A program made the translations under genes and the position numbers. This document shows, one piece after another, positions 5,094 to 5,686 of a stretch of DNA of 5,686 nucleotides. The notes under the pieces were generated by a model, which saw only the letters and a program-made list of their open reading frames with translations, did no database searches and had not been told where the DNA came from. This stretch comes from Deltaproteobacteria bacterium RBG_13_49_15 (GTDB taxonomy: Bacteria > Desulfobacterota > Desulfobacteria > Desulfobacterales > UBA2156). Every line of letters begins with the position of its first letter. Position 1 is the first letter of the stretch. Where the stretch lies: the NCBI GenBank assembly GCA_001797695.1, contig MGQD01000194.1:7340-13025 (forward strand), read 5' to 3'.

Positions 5094-5686
5094 ATGCTTG
5101 AAAAAGCGCTCAAAGGAACCAGTCGGTATTATGGATGGATGGCGGCACTTGCGGCCGTGATCGGACTCGGATTCGTCTTTTATATGTGGCAACTCCGGTT
5201 CGGTTTGGGCATCACAGGAATGAGCCGGGATGTCTCCTGGGGGTTTTATATCGCCCAATTTACCTTCCTCGTCGGCGTTGCAGCATCTGCGGTAATGCTG
5301 GTGCTCCCATATTACCTCCACCACTATAAAGCTTTCGGGAAGATCACCATCCTTGGAGAATTTCTTGCCGTTTCATCGGTGACCATGTGCATCCTCTTTA
5401 TCTTTGTGGATCTCGGCCAGCCGATGCGGGTTTTAAACGTGATGCTCTATCCCACGCCCAACTCCGTTCTCTTTTGGGACATGATCGTCCTGACCGGGTA
5501 TCTCTTTCTCAACATTATCATCGGATGGAAAGTCCTGGAGGCTGAACGGAATGCCCTCCCCCCTCCCAAGTGGCTTAAACCGTTGATTTATCTTTCCATA
5601 CCCTGGGCCGTCAGCATCCATACCGTGACCGCCTTTCTATACTGCGGCCTTCCGGGACGTGGATTCTGGCTGACCGCTATCCTTGC
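5094..5686 (+). CDS. dsrP: DsrP, NrfD/PsrC-like membrane subunit (3' end outside the window)
   Basis: This is an integral membrane protein of the NrfD/PsrC family, which should interact with menaquinone and take electrons from or give them to DsrO. The frame is open from the ATG at 5094 to the window edge, giving 197 codons, about half the usual DsrP length of roughly 400 residues with about ten membrane helices. Five hydrophobic segments are visible at about 15-35, 50-72, 84-106, 127-147 and 163-185. Family-like stretches are RDVSWGFYIAQFTFLVGVAA (45-64), VDLGQPMRV (105-113) and SIHTVTAFLYCGLPGRGFW (174-192). GAGGTG at 5085-5090, overlapping the dsrO stop, is the ribosome binding site, close to the start. 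The gene is cut by the window boundary, not visibly broken; the terminator of the operon is not in view. Confidence 0.92.
   Translation, partial: MLEKALKGTSRYYGWMAALAAVIGLGFVFYMWQLRFGLGITGMSRDVSWGFYIAQFTFLVGVAASAVMLVLPYYLHHYKAFGKITILGEFLAVSSVTMCILFIFVDLGQPMRVLNVMLYPTPNSVLFWDMIVLTGYLFLNIIIGWKVLEAERNALPPPKWLKPLIYLSIPWAVSIHTVTAFLYCGLPGRGFWLTAIL

Noticed and set aside
5135..5329. A 64-codon + strand frame inside the start of dsrP
   Set aside because: The dsrP frame from 5094 is open to the window edge, has a ribosome site and clear NrfD-type membrane segments; the other frame is a shadow.

Overview
The window carries the front part of a dsrMKJOP operon, which encodes the membrane complex that links quinone and periplasmic electrons to the DsrC-based step of dissimilatory sulfite reduction. 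Protein sequence features (triheme DsrJ with CxxCH motifs, Tat-exported DsrO, HdrD-like DsrK, an RsbRD-N protein at the head of the locus), moderate GC and short intergenic gaps point to a sulfate-reducing member of the Desulfobacterota, plausibly Desulfobacterales-like. That placement is inference from gene content and style; no 16S or dsrAB is present to fix it.

Layout, all on the + strand. Positions 1-326 hold the C-terminal end of a gene with a response-regulator receiver domain, probably the tail of a hybrid sensor kinase. Positions 327-613 are a non-coding, AT-rich gap. It contains a good sigma70-type promoter (TTGACA, 17-bp spacer, TATAGA), an inverted repeat overlapping that promoter, and two small dyads in the predicted leader. 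Positions 614-1153 encode a stand-alone RsbRD N-terminal-type protein. A 78-bp gap with a nested dyad follows. Then come dsrM (1232-2254), dsrK (2270-3898), dsrJ (3891-4301), dsrO (4298-5086) and the first 197 codons of dsrP (5094 to the window end). Gaps and overlaps between the dsr genes are +15, -8, -4 and +7 nt, so they should be co-transcribed and partly translationally coupled.

How the genes work together: DsrM (heme b, NarI-like) and DsrP (NrfD/PsrC-like) are the integral membrane quinone-interacting subunits. DsrJ (three c-type hemes) and DsrO (ferredoxin-like, Tat substrate) lie on the periplasmic side. DsrK (two [4Fe-4S] sites plus a CCG-type noncubane cluster site) lies on the cytoplasmic side, where it is thought to reduce the DsrC trisulfide. 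The RsbRD-N protein and the upstream kinase fragment are candidate regulators, but their link to the complex is positional only.

The core operon is a known system. The points that deserve a second look are the orphan RsbRD-N gene and its promoter/operator architecture, the nested dyad before dsrM, the coherent absence of one cluster's ligand set in DsrO, and the CxC ending of the CCG motif in DsrK. No mobile elements, CRISPR arrays, rRNA or tRNA genes were seen.
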